Below are positions 21,050 through 31,703 of a stretch of DNA of 64,000 nucleotides, piece after piece. Source of the DNA: Planoprotostelium fungivorum. Taxonomy: Eukaryota > Evosea > Variosea > Cavosteliida > Cavosteliaceae. The stretch spans positions 62,001 to 126,000 of the forward strand of contig MDYQ01000065.1 of NCBI GenBank assembly GCA_003024175.1. Reading direction: 5' to 3'. The translations under genes and the position numbers were made by a program. The notes below the pieces were generated by a model. It saw nothing but the letters and a program-made list of their open reading frames with translations, ran no database searches and was not told the DNA's origin. Positions within the stretch are counted from its first letter, which is position 1. Each line of letters starts with the position of its first letter.

Positions 21050-22627
21050 TTATACATTTTCTTCGTCGAGTAATATTCGCTGAATGATGGGATTGATCTG
21101 ATTGACGCGATGGAAGGTGGGATACAAGTCTGCCGGCTCGAAATCGTTCTGTGTGATGTTGAGATACACGAGAGATCGATTGCCCGTTCCGTAGGACAGC
21201 CCCTCTGTTTCCGTCACCTCGAGCTGTCGCACACGGTCAGCATCATCATGATGATCACCATCATCCTGCACCTCTTGGATCAACATTTCGATCTCATATG
21301 CCTCGTCGTCTGTCTTTGAGGCAGGGGTGGGAGACTTCTTCTGAGCGGGCGTTGCGGCTGCGGGCTCTTCCTGGGCACCAGAGGCAGTCATTGGCTTTGC
21401 CTTTGATTTTCCCTTGTTGACTCTCCTCTTCCTCGAGATGGCTTCCTTCTTTCGTTTGTCCAACTCACGGATTAACTTCTTTCTCTCAAAGGCCTGTCTA
21501 CCATCAGAGGCTGTATAGAGAGTGATCGTGTGTCATCACCTGATTGGGTGTCAAGCGAAATCTTCCGAGGGACAAACTGATGTAATCGGCTCCAGTGGGG
21601 CCGATTTGATTCTTGGCTAAATTGAGATACAACAGAATGTAATTATATCGTAAAGCTTCTCCTATGGCCATCGCTCCTTCATCACCTATCATATTGAGTA
21701 CGAATCATCGTACGATTGATCACCGATGTTATTATCCCACAGATTGAGGAAAGTGATGGAGCGATTCCGCAAAATCAACTCAGCGTATATCTTGGCCTCC
21801 CTTGGGCTGGTGTGATTCGATCTCAGAGAGAGACTCTGCAGGTGAGCGAAACTCTTGGACAGGAACTCTCCCGCTGATGAGATGACCGTAGCCAAAGGGG
21901 CGAATTCTCTATTGATTCCTGCGGTGGGGAGAGAATTACTGTTTGATGCCACGGACAGCGGTGTGAGAACAGCTCCTCCGACGACTCCTTGTGATAAGAG
22001 GTTGACGGTCGATTCTGCGTCTGAAGGGAATGACCACAGGAGGTGTGAGAAGGAGGTGCAGTAGTCGATGTCCAGTTCAATGACAGATCGGCACAGAGAC
22101 AATTGAGATAGCAATTCCTTCCAATTCTGTACCGACATGGACACCCTCCACAAGCTGCCATGAGGTTATGCGAGAGGCGATGGTTATCCACACCTCAATT
22201 TCGTGACAGTCGTATCGTAAGGCAAAACCTTTAAGAGGCATCTCAATGACGCTGAGTGATTCAGAATCACTTCAAATGAGATGAGATCACCTGAATCGAT
22301 CTCCCACCCTCTAATTTCTACAAGATTTTCGCCCTTTGGTAAAGTAGGACTCCTTCCTGTTGATTTCGGAATCGGTGAGGCTGCACTCTGTGGCCTCATC
22401 GCCGTCTGGGTCTGGGGGAATGAGTGGAGATCTCCTCCTCTGTGGAACGGGCGAACTGTAACTCCAGGGTGAGGGAACACTCCAACACTGGCGCAGATCG
22501 CTGGAAAATCAGCAGCTAGGTGGCAGCTGGGTTTGAATGCATCCAGCTGCTCATCCGTGAAGATCAGCTTATCGGACTCACTCGCTATGAAGATGTGAGC
22601 CAGGATGTTAAGATGATCAGACATCAC
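21050..22627 (-). CDS. Leucine-rich repeat protein, LRRC71-like
   Basis: Ribonuclease-inhibitor-type LRRs are visible: LQSLSLRSNHTSPREAKIYA, ITFLNLWDNNIGD, DEGAMAIGEALRYNYILLYL followed by NLAKNQIGPTGA. A very basic Lys-rich linker (about 21400-21480: KRKKEAISRKRRVNKGKSK) and a C-terminal segment GNRSLVYLNITQND follow. That order, LRRs then a basic low-complexity linker then a lone GN..L..LN..N motif, is as I recall it in animal LRRC71, an axoneme-linked protein; this identification is tentative. The stop is at 21050-21052. It is convergent with the sedolisin gene (109 bp) and divergent from the TMEM104-like gene (134 bp between starts). Other RNI-like LRR proteins remain possible. Confidence 0.5.
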
Positions 22628-22761
22628 CTGACCACACCATGCAGATGTGTAGGAGCAAAAATAGGTGTCATTCTGGATACAGAAACATTGGAATGAAACT
22701 GACGGCTCCCGCGGTTTGTAACGAACTTTGCTTTCGGATAAAAGCGAGAAACGAGCGCATC

Positions 22762-24719
22762 ATGGCTGGAGACACAGCAGCTGGCGCTTCTTATGGAGGA
22801 CCCGTCGCATGGATCTACATCTTTAACCTCATCGTCGGTGTTGGCTCACTCAATCTTCCTTCAGGATTCGCTGCCGCTGGTCTGGTGAGAGACATACAAT
22901 TGGCTAACCTCTCGGGTGACATTCTTCTAGATCCAGGGTTGCATCTTTCTTGGTATCATGGGTTTCCTAGCGTGAGCCAGTGACACCTCCTCTGAACTTG
23001 GCTCATCCCAATCAGGTTCATCACTGTCACGTGGATCATCGAAGTGTTGGCAGCAGGTAATGCCCTCTTATCTTTAGAGAAGGTGATATGGCCATTTGGA
23101 TTCTGTCTCACAACAACAGAGCGGAAAGTCAGAAATCCACCCCGAAGAGGAGACATACAGACGCACAGTAATCTACGACGATAAGACACCATTGATTCAG
23201 AACACGGATCATGAGACCATGCTCGGGGAAGAGAGCCGCTTCCAAATCAAGGACCGTATCGAGCTGGGTATGTTGGCTCGTCTCTTCTTGGGCGACATTG
23301 GACAAAAGGTTTTCTATGCCATCTTAGTTGTATCCTTTAAGACCCACACGAGAGTTTTTTTATCTTTTCCTTGACGAAACAGATCTATTTGTATGGTGAT
23401 CTGTCCATCTATGCCGTCATCGTGTCCAACTCCCTGACTGAGTTCATCCCTCTTGGCTCTTTAACACAAGACGAAGCGTGAGAACTCTCACACCCCTCAT
23501 GTCTCTCATTCGTGACAAGGTATTACATCTGGCTCACCATATTCACCCTCTGCATGGTCCCCCTTACCTTCTTTAATTTCCAGAAGACAAAGTACCTCCA
23601 ATACGGTACTCTGGCCACGAGAAACATCGCCCTCTTCATGTGATTCCCCTCTCTTTCCTCTCTTCTCATCTAATCACCAGGATGATCATCTTCGCCATCG
23701 TCTTTCTCTGTAAAGGAGAGGGAGCCCCGAAAGAGAGCGTCCCCTGGTTTACTCCACAAGGAACTCCCAACATGTTCGGTGTTGGCATCTACGCCTTCAT
23801 GTGCCATCACAGGTGACGATGATGCATCACCCATGTGCTGCCTCTCATCCTCACAGTCTTCCTTCTCTCGTCACTCCCATCAAGAACAAGAGCCGATTGA
23901 CACTTTTATTGGCTGGAGTGTTTCTGTCCATCGGTGAAGTTTTCATTGACGATGAGTAGCTGATGAGAACAGGTATCGTCTATGTGACTCTCTGCTCGAC
24001 AGCTGTGGCTGCCTTCGGTAACACTGGCATCCAGGGTCTATACAACAATAACTTCCGTCACGGTGAGATCACATGACACGTCATCACATCTCAACGGCAC
24101 AGTGAATTGGATGTCTGACGGTCTGGCCAATGTGGTGGGTGGCTTCCTCGCCCTCTTCCCCGTCTTCACTCTCACCTCTAACTTCCCTCTCATCGCCATC
24201 ACCCTCAGAAACAACTTGACCATCCTCTTTCCATCCAGTGAGTATCTCTCATGAGAAACATCTCGACGTCCACGAAGATTAAATTCCAATGATTGTCATT
24301 TTATTCGAGCTGAAACGAAACAGTGAAGGGATCGTTTGGCAAGCAGATACAATTGTCCTTGATTGCCACCATTCCTCCCATCGCCCTGTCTTATGTGTGT
24401 GGAATGAGAAGGACAGATGCAGCTAAGATTCTCATCGCCGTCACGGGTTCTTATCCGGGTCTGTGCATCATGTTCATCATCCCGGCCGCTCTCGTCTACG
24501 CCGCCAGAAGGTGAGAAGATGGCGATCGGAGATGGAGATTTGACATGAGAGAACAGGAGGATGAAGAGTGTCTTGCCAGGAGAGAAGAACCCTCACAGCT
24601 CACCCTTCGCCCACCTCTTTTTCGTCATTGCCATCATGGTCGCCTGTCTCGTCGCTCTGGGTTTCATCATCTACAACCAAATCCAGTTGGCGCAAGGAAA
24701 GTCTACAGGTGGCCACTAA
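22762..24719 (+). CDS. TMEM104-like amino-acid transporter family membrane protein
   Basis: Multi-pass membrane protein of the amino acid/auxin permease superfamily. The start MAGDTAAGASYGGPVAWIYI followed by FNLIVGVGSLNLPSGFAAAG matches the first helix of TMEM104 (there ...VYMFNLIVGTGALTMPKAFA). Further hydrophobic segments: IGQKVFYAILVV (about 23290), YGDLSIYAVIVSNSL (about 23393), IIFAIVFLCKGEG (about 23680), PNMFGVGIYAFMCHHS (about 23768), LTLLLAGVFLSI, DGLANVVGGFLALFPVFTL (about 24120), IQLSLIATIPPIALSYVCGM, AAKILIAVTGSYPGLCIMFI and FVIAIMVACLVALGFIIY. It ends ...QLAQGKSTGGH with TAA at 24717-24719. More than ten short introns. Substrate unknown. Confidence 0.8.
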
Positions 24720-24846
24720 AGCTTTTGAACATTCTTGTCTCTCTTCGCGTTCATGTTGATCTTCTGTGTTGCGCAGAACGCCGAGGGAAAAGAAAAGGAA
24801 GACTAAAAAATCTTTCCCGATCTCAAGAGACCATCATCATATCGAC

Positions 24847-26384
24847 ATGGCAGAGATCTGTTCGCAAATCGATTGGAATGATGTCGATTCACCTGAAATC
24901 ACCAACAATTTAGAGATGATATTCCAGTCCTTGATGAGTGGGTAGACGCCGATTGTCCATCGATTAGTCTGGCGGTAATGAATTTGACACACGTTACTGA
25001 TTCGTATCTAGATGGAACATTAGGAGAAGAGCTACTGGATGATAACATGATCTTCGTACAAAAGTTGTCTCAACTACTTCAGACCTGCATTCAATCTCCC
25101 CAACAACAAAAAGTAACCCTCTCCACTCGATCTCTCCCATCTGACCAGATCCAATAGAGATCCAATCTAGTGATGGCCCTCTCCACTGCAGTGGTCATGG
25201 GAGATCGCTTCAGAGGGATCGTGTTCGACCGGTGGTTGAGTCGAAAGGCCCTCGAATCATGGCTCATCCCCTGCATTCGTCTCCGAGATGATCCAGAGGT
25301 CCCCTTCTACGCTCTCAGTTTACTCAACATGATTTTAGACACTCCCATCCACGAGAAGAGATTCGGTGTGAAGTCATCGTGTTCCGTTCGTCATGCTGAT
25401 GTTGGATAGAACCTCTGAATCACGAACTGGTCTGCTATCTGTTGGATCTGACGGTAGATATCGAGTACGATTTGGATCAGCACAATCTCTTTTTGGAAGG
25501 AATGAAGTCTCTCGTGAGGACCGTTCTCGTTTAAATTTTGAATGACGTTCTTAGGCGGGAATCTACGATACGCTTGACGAGATGGCTGCCTCACAATTGC
25601 GCTCTAAGACGCGTGGGAGAGATGTTATTCTCGGTAATGCACGAGCAAAAGCCAATGCAGGAGAAGACAATCCAGTCATCTATCAGATTCACCACCATCC
25701 ATCAGGTGATCATTCCTATTCATAACTGCACAATCATCGTGATCTCATCCATATTTACGATGATGATCAAGTGATCGCGATCACGATCTGCCCGCTCGCC
25801 GATCACCGATCACGATCATCCATCACGATCACTTTCGAGCTCACATCACTCAGCGGTCGAATTCGGACAGAATTTCATCAAACTATTGAATCGGGGAATG
25901 GACTCACGCACCACACGGAGAACATTGAAACTCATGTCCGAGATATTGAGAGATGACAAGTTGTCCATGTCTTTCTTCTACTGGAACGATCTAAAAGTGC
26001 TTATCGATATCCTCATGGTGAGTCATTCTCATGACCCTGCGAACGAGTTGTAGACCGTTGATTTACTTTATGATGGTTGAATTTGAGTAGAGAGATTTCG
26101 ACAACTTTGACGAAGGAGCGGAGAATGATGAGGTGATGATCGATCATTGTCTGTAAGTTGAAGAGGAGACAGTTGAGATTATTGTGTCTGAGAGTGTTAG
26201 GCTTAGTTCTGAAGAACACGGAGTACAGTACGCAAGAGGTGAAATGAGATGAAAGAACGAGAGTGAAAGAGTGCAGGTACCACACAGACCAGAAGACATT
26301 CGACAGTTTTTGAAGAGAATTTCAGAATCAGATATGAGTGAATCCATCACGATCGAAGCACAAGAGATCTTCTCTTCCTTTTGA
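24847..26384 (+). CDS. SPIN90/Ldb17/Dip1-like Arp2/3 regulator (armadillo-type)
   Basis: Helical-repeat protein. Diagnostic stretches: GDRFRGIVFDRWLSRKALES, PFYALSLLNMILDTPIHEK, ELVCYLLDLTVDIEYDLDQH, then FGQNFIKLLNRGMDSRTTRR and, most tellingly, LSMSFFYWNDLKVLIDILMR, matching the FFYTNDLKVLIDIIIREL-type motif of the SPIN90/Ldb17/Dip1 leucine-rich domain. These proteins activate Arp2/3 without a pre-existing filament and so make linear seed filaments (WDI proteins). The tail LCLRVLGLVLKN..EYSTQE is consistent with the last helices. No SH3 domain is visible, as in fungal Dip1. At least six introns of 40-110 nt are present. Start at the ATG giving MAEICSQIDWND; stop 26382-26384. Confidence 0.68.
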
Positions 26385-27511
26385 ATGAACGTTCGAATTG
26401 AAATTGTACTCTATTGTCTCTGACAGTGGGCTTTCGGAGAATTACGTAAACCGTGTGTGACACCAACGATGTCCTGATTATTGTCTGATGTGTCCCATCA
26501 ACCTTTCAAGATCTGGTCTTAAACGAAAACAAATATACTACCGTCTATTACCAGATTAATGCTGTTCATCAACGCTTGTTATGAGGATTATAATTGGTGA
26601 TTCGTCCATATCACCATCGGATATTGCAGATCTGATGAATCATCAAATCAACCCTAAGTTGTCAAGAAAGAAGCTGAAGAAGTATAAAGAGAGATTGACG
26701 ACTACCCACTTTTATCGACGAAAAATCGCACTTGATCGACGATCGTCGCGCCATTGGAATCAGCGCATTTTGCTGAACAAGGGGACTATCTTTTGGATCC
26801 ACGTACAATTGGACAAAGAGTCTGAAGTCATGTGAGGCTCACATCGACAGAATACTTCTTACTTTTGGAACTTCAAACGCTAAAAAAATAGCGTACATTG
26901 GCACTTATCACATCTTAAGGAGGGTACCAGGTTATTGATGACGCTTTTACCAGATGTAGAATCACCTGCGCTACACGGTGGTGTATTCAGTTTTTTCGTC
27001 CGGACGTTCATAACAGAGATAGGTGGCAATGTATAGTATTTCTGTCCTCATGCTGGATTTCAGCGGTGGCGATAGTGACGTAAGTTTTTTCTTGGCTTGT
27101 ACAGTACAGTCTGACTAGCATCGACATTGTCGAGTGAATGTCAAACAAATGATTCGGTTTTTCCGGTTGGTAGTCAAATGGTGCATTGAGAATGGATCAC
27201 TTCTCTCCCGACTACTGGAATATGCACGACAAAAAAATTAGTGATCTAAATGCATGGACACCAACCAGAAAAACCAAATCAAATGCAAGGACCAAACTCT
27301 CACGGTCCAAGGCAGTTTAGCCCTTTAGTCCGGAGAATTAACCGGGATGCGCATCCTCTATTTTCCTTTAAGAGCCACCGTTCCTCCGGAGGGAATGTCA
27401 TTGTCCCCAGGTAATCCCAAGTTATAACACCGCTTCGAACTCCGGACCACCACGGTAAACTGCCTTGATTTACAACGGAAATATCCGATTTGATGGAAAA
27501 ATTTTCCCAGC
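26385..27511. other. Intergenic stretch with second inverted-repeat element
   Basis: About 1.1 kb, AT-richer than its neighbours. It holds MITE-like copy 2 (27151-27280). An 84-residue basic ORF at 26581-26835 (+) has no domain and no splice context; I do not call it as a gene. Otherwise nothing is recognised. Confidence 0.5.
27151..27280 (-). mobile_element. MITE-like inverted-repeat element, copy 2
   Basis: Reverse-complement copy of the 1235-1363 element, 130 bp, bounded by GATTCGGTTTTTCCGGTTGG and the inverse of GATTTGGTTTTTCTGGTTGG. About 95 percent identity by eye, so both copies are fairly young. AAAT occurs immediately on both sides and could be a short target-site duplication. Confidence 0.65.
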
Positions 27512-28949
27512 ATGCGATGTCGAAAGAGGCACATACTTGTCGCGTTGATCATATCGGTACTCCTTTATATACAAACCAGACAACCTAGACCGCCAGACAC
27601 GCTCAAGTTTAAAGACGATGGAACCTTCAAGATCATGCAAATAACAGATCTGCACGTCGGCGAGGATCAGCACACTTGGTGGGGAAGATTTCAGGACCTA
27701 TTGACAAAGAGGTGTTGTCCTTTTTGTGTCTCGCCTTGTGCTTAGCTGTTCCAGCACACAAAACTTCCTTCTCGATCGAGAGCTACCTGATCTGGCCATT
27801 TTTTCCGGCGATCTCATCACAGGTGAGACATTCCAGGGGTCATCAATCTCACCACGATAGCCCACAGCATCAATAACACGGAAAGAGTGACTCATTATTG
27901 GGCGAAGGCATTGAAACCTGTCATCGATAGAGGTATCCCATTCGCCAGCACATTTGGCAATCATGATGCGGACGATGGTGCTCTAAATACTCGCCATCGA
28001 CTGATGGAGGTGACATCACCCGACCGACAATGTCTAATTCCTGATAGTTCGACATGAAACAAAGTGGGTCGTGGACAAGAGAAGGTCCGAGAGATATAGA
28101 GGGTCTTACGAATTACGTCCTGCCCATATACGACTCCTCTGGTGGTGTGTTCTCTTTCATCTTCTATCGTTTGAATGAACATCAGAGAAGGTACAAGTTT
28201 TACTCTACGTAATGGACTCGGGTGACTCCAGTGAGCGATGATCACATCAACACCCACTCATCTAATCATTCCTCACATCCACCCACCCATCTAATCATTC
28301 ATCACGTCCACTCTCCACATCATCATCCACTCTTCTAATGATCATCCACTCATCTGATCATCCATCACAGACGACGATCGAATATCGAAAGCTCAAGTCA
28401 AGTGGGTCAAATCCACTGCGAAAGAATGGAAGGACAAGATGGGACGACACCTCCCTTCGTTGGCCTTCTTTCACATCGCTCTGCCGGAATACAAGAAAAT
28501 ATGGGCCTGTGATAAGACGTACGGTGGGTCCACAGACATTCACCTCCCACTCAATCGCATGAGGTCTTAAGGATGACGTCATCAACACCGTGAGAGACAA
28601 CAACGGCCTCCTCGACCTCTTTCGAACCATCAACACCCAAGGTAAGACACCACACTGGCATGTCTTGACGAGACGATCAGGTGTATTTGTTGGACACGAT
28701 CATGGCATAGACTTTTGTGGTGATGAGAAGGGGGTGCTCCTCTGTTACGGCAGACACACTGGCTACGGAGGCTACGGTGGTTGGATGAGAGGCACCAGGA
28801 TGGTTCAGTTCAGGGGAGAAGAGTGGAAGACGTGGGTGACAACCGAGAGAGGCCAAGTCATCCCGTTAGATCGAGCGGAAGAGCACATACCCTCTCGTTC
28901 AGATTGTGAAGAATGGAGAGAGGCAGAGGAGAGGAAGGGATCGAAATAA
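27512..28949 (+). CDS. Membrane-anchored metallophosphoesterase (purple acid phosphatase/Dcr2-like)
   Basis: A basic start then a hydrophobic helix (HILVALIISVLLYI) gives a signal anchor. Calcineurin-like metal-binding motifs appear in order: MQITDLHVGED (about 27633), LIFSGDLITG (about 27800), FASTFGNHDADDG (about 27945) and GVFVGHDHGIDFCG (about 28680). WVKSTAKEWKD, LPSLAFFHIALPEY and CYGRHTGYGGYG are typical of the plant PAP28/29 and fungal Dcr2/Siw14-type branch of single-domain phosphatases. All metal ligands seen are intact, so activity is likely. Seven or so introns of about 40-100 nt. Stop at 28947-28949, close to the 3' end of the convergent LRR gene. Substrate unknown. Confidence 0.82.
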
Positions 28950-29055
28950 AAGAGAATAACGTCTCTATCTTTATCACGGTGCAAACTTGACTCGCGATCT
29001 TGGTGGTAGAATGAAAAGTGAACCACGGATGAAAAGGGTGCACGGAATAACTTAC

Positions 29056-30376
29056 ACTGCGATACGATGAATACTCGTCTTCGTGTGGATTCGTATGGGG
29101 ACTCACCTATGGCAATGTTGGACCTCAGGTGCTGCATGATGGCCGGTGTACCTAACCTGGCCACCAAGGCCAATTCTTCGTTGAGAGGATTCTGTTCGAT
29201 CAACAGTTCTTTGAGGTGAGACAGAAGTCCTGTGTGATGATGAATGTGCGATCGCGACGCACACATCTGTCGCTCACCCAGCTCTTTCGGTAGATCTCTC
29301 AGTGCATTAAATGACACGTCCAATTTCTTCAGGGAAACCATCTTACCCATCTGCGCGGGCAGCAGGGCCAACTCATTGCTCGACAGATTCAACCACTCGA
29401 GGTTCACCAGTGATCCGATCTGGATGGTGATGTCTGCGATCTTATTGCTCCACAGGTCCAATGAGGTGAGTGAAGTTATCTGAGCCAGAGGGGCCGGGAA
29501 AGAGCGAAGGAGGTTCCATCGGATTTGGAGGTCGACGAGGGGTAGCTTGGAGATCTCCGTGGGAAGTTCTTTCAATTTGTTGAAGTTGGCCGTCAGATGC
29601 TTGAGGGATCGAAGCTTGCCGATGGATTCGGGCAGCTCCTGATGACGTTCAGCTCGGAGTGGAAAAGTTTCATCTCACTTGGATGTTGTTGCTGGAGATG
29701 TCCAAATTCGTCAGGTTCACCAAATTGGCGATTTCTGGTGGGATCACTCGTATCTGTATGGTGTCATCCCGTCATCCCAAACTCATTCGATCACCTGATT
29801 TGAGTTGATGCACAGAGAAGTGAGTCTTGTGAGATTGCATATCGTGATAGGGAAAGATGACAAGAGATTAGCGGATAGATCCAAGTTTTCCAAGCCGAAC
29901 CAGTCCAGTTTCGATGCGAACGTTGCATCGGTGAGACGATTGGAAACCAGATCGACAGTCACCAGAGACGACATGGTGGTGAGAAGACGCATCGACGTGT
30001 TGTCGATCTGATTCTCCGTCAAAATGATGGTCTGGAGTGAGTTGAGGTAAAGGACGTCTTTCGGTAGTCTGGTCAGACGGTTCTTCCCTAGGTCGAGGTG
30101 AGTCAGTGAGGACAGACCAGCGACGACCATGGGAAACTTGGTCAATTTGTTGTTGTTGAGTGTCAACCTCTCTAATGCGTGAAACCCGTCCAAGATACTG
30201 AGCTCGGTGATGTCTTTGTATAAGTCGTTGTCGTTGAGATTGATGCTCTTGGTCTTCTCAAACTTCCCCTCCACATCGGTGGGTGCGATGAAGGTGAGGG
30301 CCATCTTGTCTAAGCGAAGTATCTCTCCGTCATTAAGAGTGTCGTTGGCAGCTCCTGTCGAAGCTCCGTTACCCAT
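29056..30376 (-). CDS. Leucine-rich repeat protein, LRRC40/SHOC2-like
   Basis: Start MGNGASTGAANDTLNDGE; MGNGAST fits an N-myristoylation signal. At least ten typical 23-residue LRRs follow, such as LTHLDLGKNRLTRLPKDVLY, LENLDLSANLLSSFPITICN, LTSLDLWSNKIADI, LEWLNLSSNELALLPAQMGK and LKKLDVSFNALRDLPKELG. The last repeat, LKELLIEQNPLNE, leads to GTPAIMQHLRSNI, which resembles the GTAAVLEYLRDRI end of LRRC40. A 23-nt exon (29056-29078) seems to follow; the final exon toward 28950 could not be resolved, so the true stop is a little further left, close to or overlapping the phosphatase 3' end. Likely a cytoplasmic or membrane-bound scaffold. Confidence 0.72.
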
Positions 30377-30601
30377 CTTGGATGCAAGCTGCAGCTGCCG
30401 GTGGATGAGATCCGGAAAAAGGAGCTATAAATAAAATGAAATAAATGACAGAAAGATATCCCGCATCATCATTGCGGTGGAGAGAGGAGAGCAGCGAGGG
30501 ACCACCGATTCATTTCGGAGGGTGAGTGGATAGATGAATGAGAGGAGGGAGGGAGTGGGTGTGGAGTTATCACATTGGATTTGGGCGTCTATACGTCCAC
30601 A

Positions 30602-30615
30602 CCCTAAACCCTAGG
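30602..30615 (-). promoter_or_regulatory. Telo-box-like CCCTAAACCCTA
   Basis: Two CCCTAAA-type units in the divergent promoter between the LRRC40-like and MTRFR-like genes. In plants AAACCCTA boxes mark promoters of translation genes; that use here is only an inference. Confidence 0.45.
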
Positions 30616-30780
30616 ATACTGCTGTTTGCATAAAACGTTTTGGACTTTTCTGGGGACTCTTTTCTTCCGCTGGGCTATTGGCTGAGCATCCAGAAAAGAA
30701 CCTTAGATTGGTGACCCCGCACCTCTCTCTAGGGAGGGACAGAAGGTATATATGGAGTGTTCTCTCTGGGCGGAAGGTGT

Positions 30781-30836
30781 TTGGAGGAAAATGTGAATTA
30801 CATCCACATTAGAGGTTCGTCCTCGCTTTCCTCCAA
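30781..30836. repeat. Inverted repeat in MTRFR upstream region
   Basis: TTGGAGGAAA (30781-30790) and TTTCCTCCAA (30827-30836) are perfect 10-bp inverted arms. Inside, ATGTG (30791-30795) and CACAT (30805-30809) can pair. Function unknown. Confidence 0.6.
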
Positions 30837-31107
30837 TTTTTCGCGCCGCTCAGAGGTTCACGGCCTAGCCTGATCGTCTCTCTCAACCCTCCTCTCTGAC
30901 ATCTCATTCTTCTCCTGCGGTCCTTCCTGTGTAACTCCTCCTGCCAGGTGGTGATATTCACTCCGCAAACACTCTTTTTAGAGAAATCAAAAGAAAATCA
31001 AAAGAAGATATGATCAGATCACTCTGTAATGGAATGCAGTGGAACAAGGGGGTTCCATCTGTCCGTCTTCGACACATTTCTGACGATCCACCAGACTTTA
31101 TCGACAA

Positions 31108-31703
31108 ATGAGCACAGACAAGCCGAAGATCACAGCACCAGGAAAGATGCCCAAGATCGTACATCTAGAAGATTCACAGATTCTCCCTGGAACTCTCACA
31201 GAGAAATTTGTCAAAGGCTCTGGCAATGGTGAGCCACTGACTCGATCTCCATCCCCTAAACCCTGACACAATGCAGGAGGTCAGAAGGTTAACAAGACGG
31301 CCAACTGTGTCTATCTCGTTCACAACCCAACTGGGGTCTCCGTGAAGGTAGCTCTCTACATCTCCATCATGCAAAAGATCTCATGCGTCCATCAGGTTCA
31401 AGCCACTCGAGATCGAGAGCAGAACCGAAAGGTGACCTCTTTTACCTGTGACGAAAGCTCAAACGAGAGCAGATCGCGAGGAAGTTGATCGAAGCCAAGT
31501 TGGACGTGGCAGTCAACGGCACGCAGAGTAAAGCGGAGAAGGCAGCGGAGAAGATCAGGAGGAGAAAGAGTAGAGCCAAGAGAAGAGCAGACAAGAAGTA
31601 CAGCACAGAGGAAGAAGAGATACAAGAGAAGCAAGAGAAGAGAGAGGAAGAAGAGAAGACAAAGACAGAAGAGAAGGAAGATAATATAAAGACGAACGTT
31701 TAA
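31108..31703 (+). CDS. MTRFR/C12orf65-like GGQ ribosome-rescue factor
   Basis: Class I release-factor-like protein without codon-recognition domains, a group that rescues stalled mitochondrial ribosomes. The core EKFVKGSGNGGQKVNKTANC, then VYLVHNPTGVSVKVQATRDR and EQNRKLKREQIARKLIEAKL, matches the MTRFR/ICT1 GGQ domain; the GGQ is intact, with the Gly-Gly pair split by an intron (about 31230-31276). The C-terminus is strongly basic then K/E-rich, like the ribosome-binding tail of MTRFR. One intron, 31432-31457, appears to be only 26 nt. The chosen ATG gives no obvious mitochondrial presequence, so an upstream exon could be missing. The stop TAA (31701-31703) overlaps the stop of DIS3 on the other strand. 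Confidence 0.8.

Larger units (their letters stand above)
30377..31107. promoter_or_regulatory. Divergent intergenic region, LRRC40-like/MTRFR-like
   Basis: 731 bp. It contains CCCTAAACCCTA at about 30602-30615, a CCAAT-like CTATTGGCT at about 30675-30683, a TATA-like GGTATATATGG at about 30745-30755, an E2F-like TTTTTCGCGCC at about 30838, and a 10-bp inverted repeat (30781-30790 with 30827-30836). No coding region was supported. Confidence 0.4.

Noticed and set aside
26581-26835. 84-residue basic ORF in the intergenic region before the phosphatase gene.
   Set aside because: No domain, no splice context, and low-complexity basic composition in AT-rich DNA; it could be real but cannot be supported.
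30590-30960. Possible structured ncRNA (snRNA or RNase P-like) in the divergent promoter.
   Set aside because: No conserved box of U1-U6, SRP, RNase P/MRP or snoRNAs was found; TATA, CCAAT and E2F-like motifs explain it better as a promoter.
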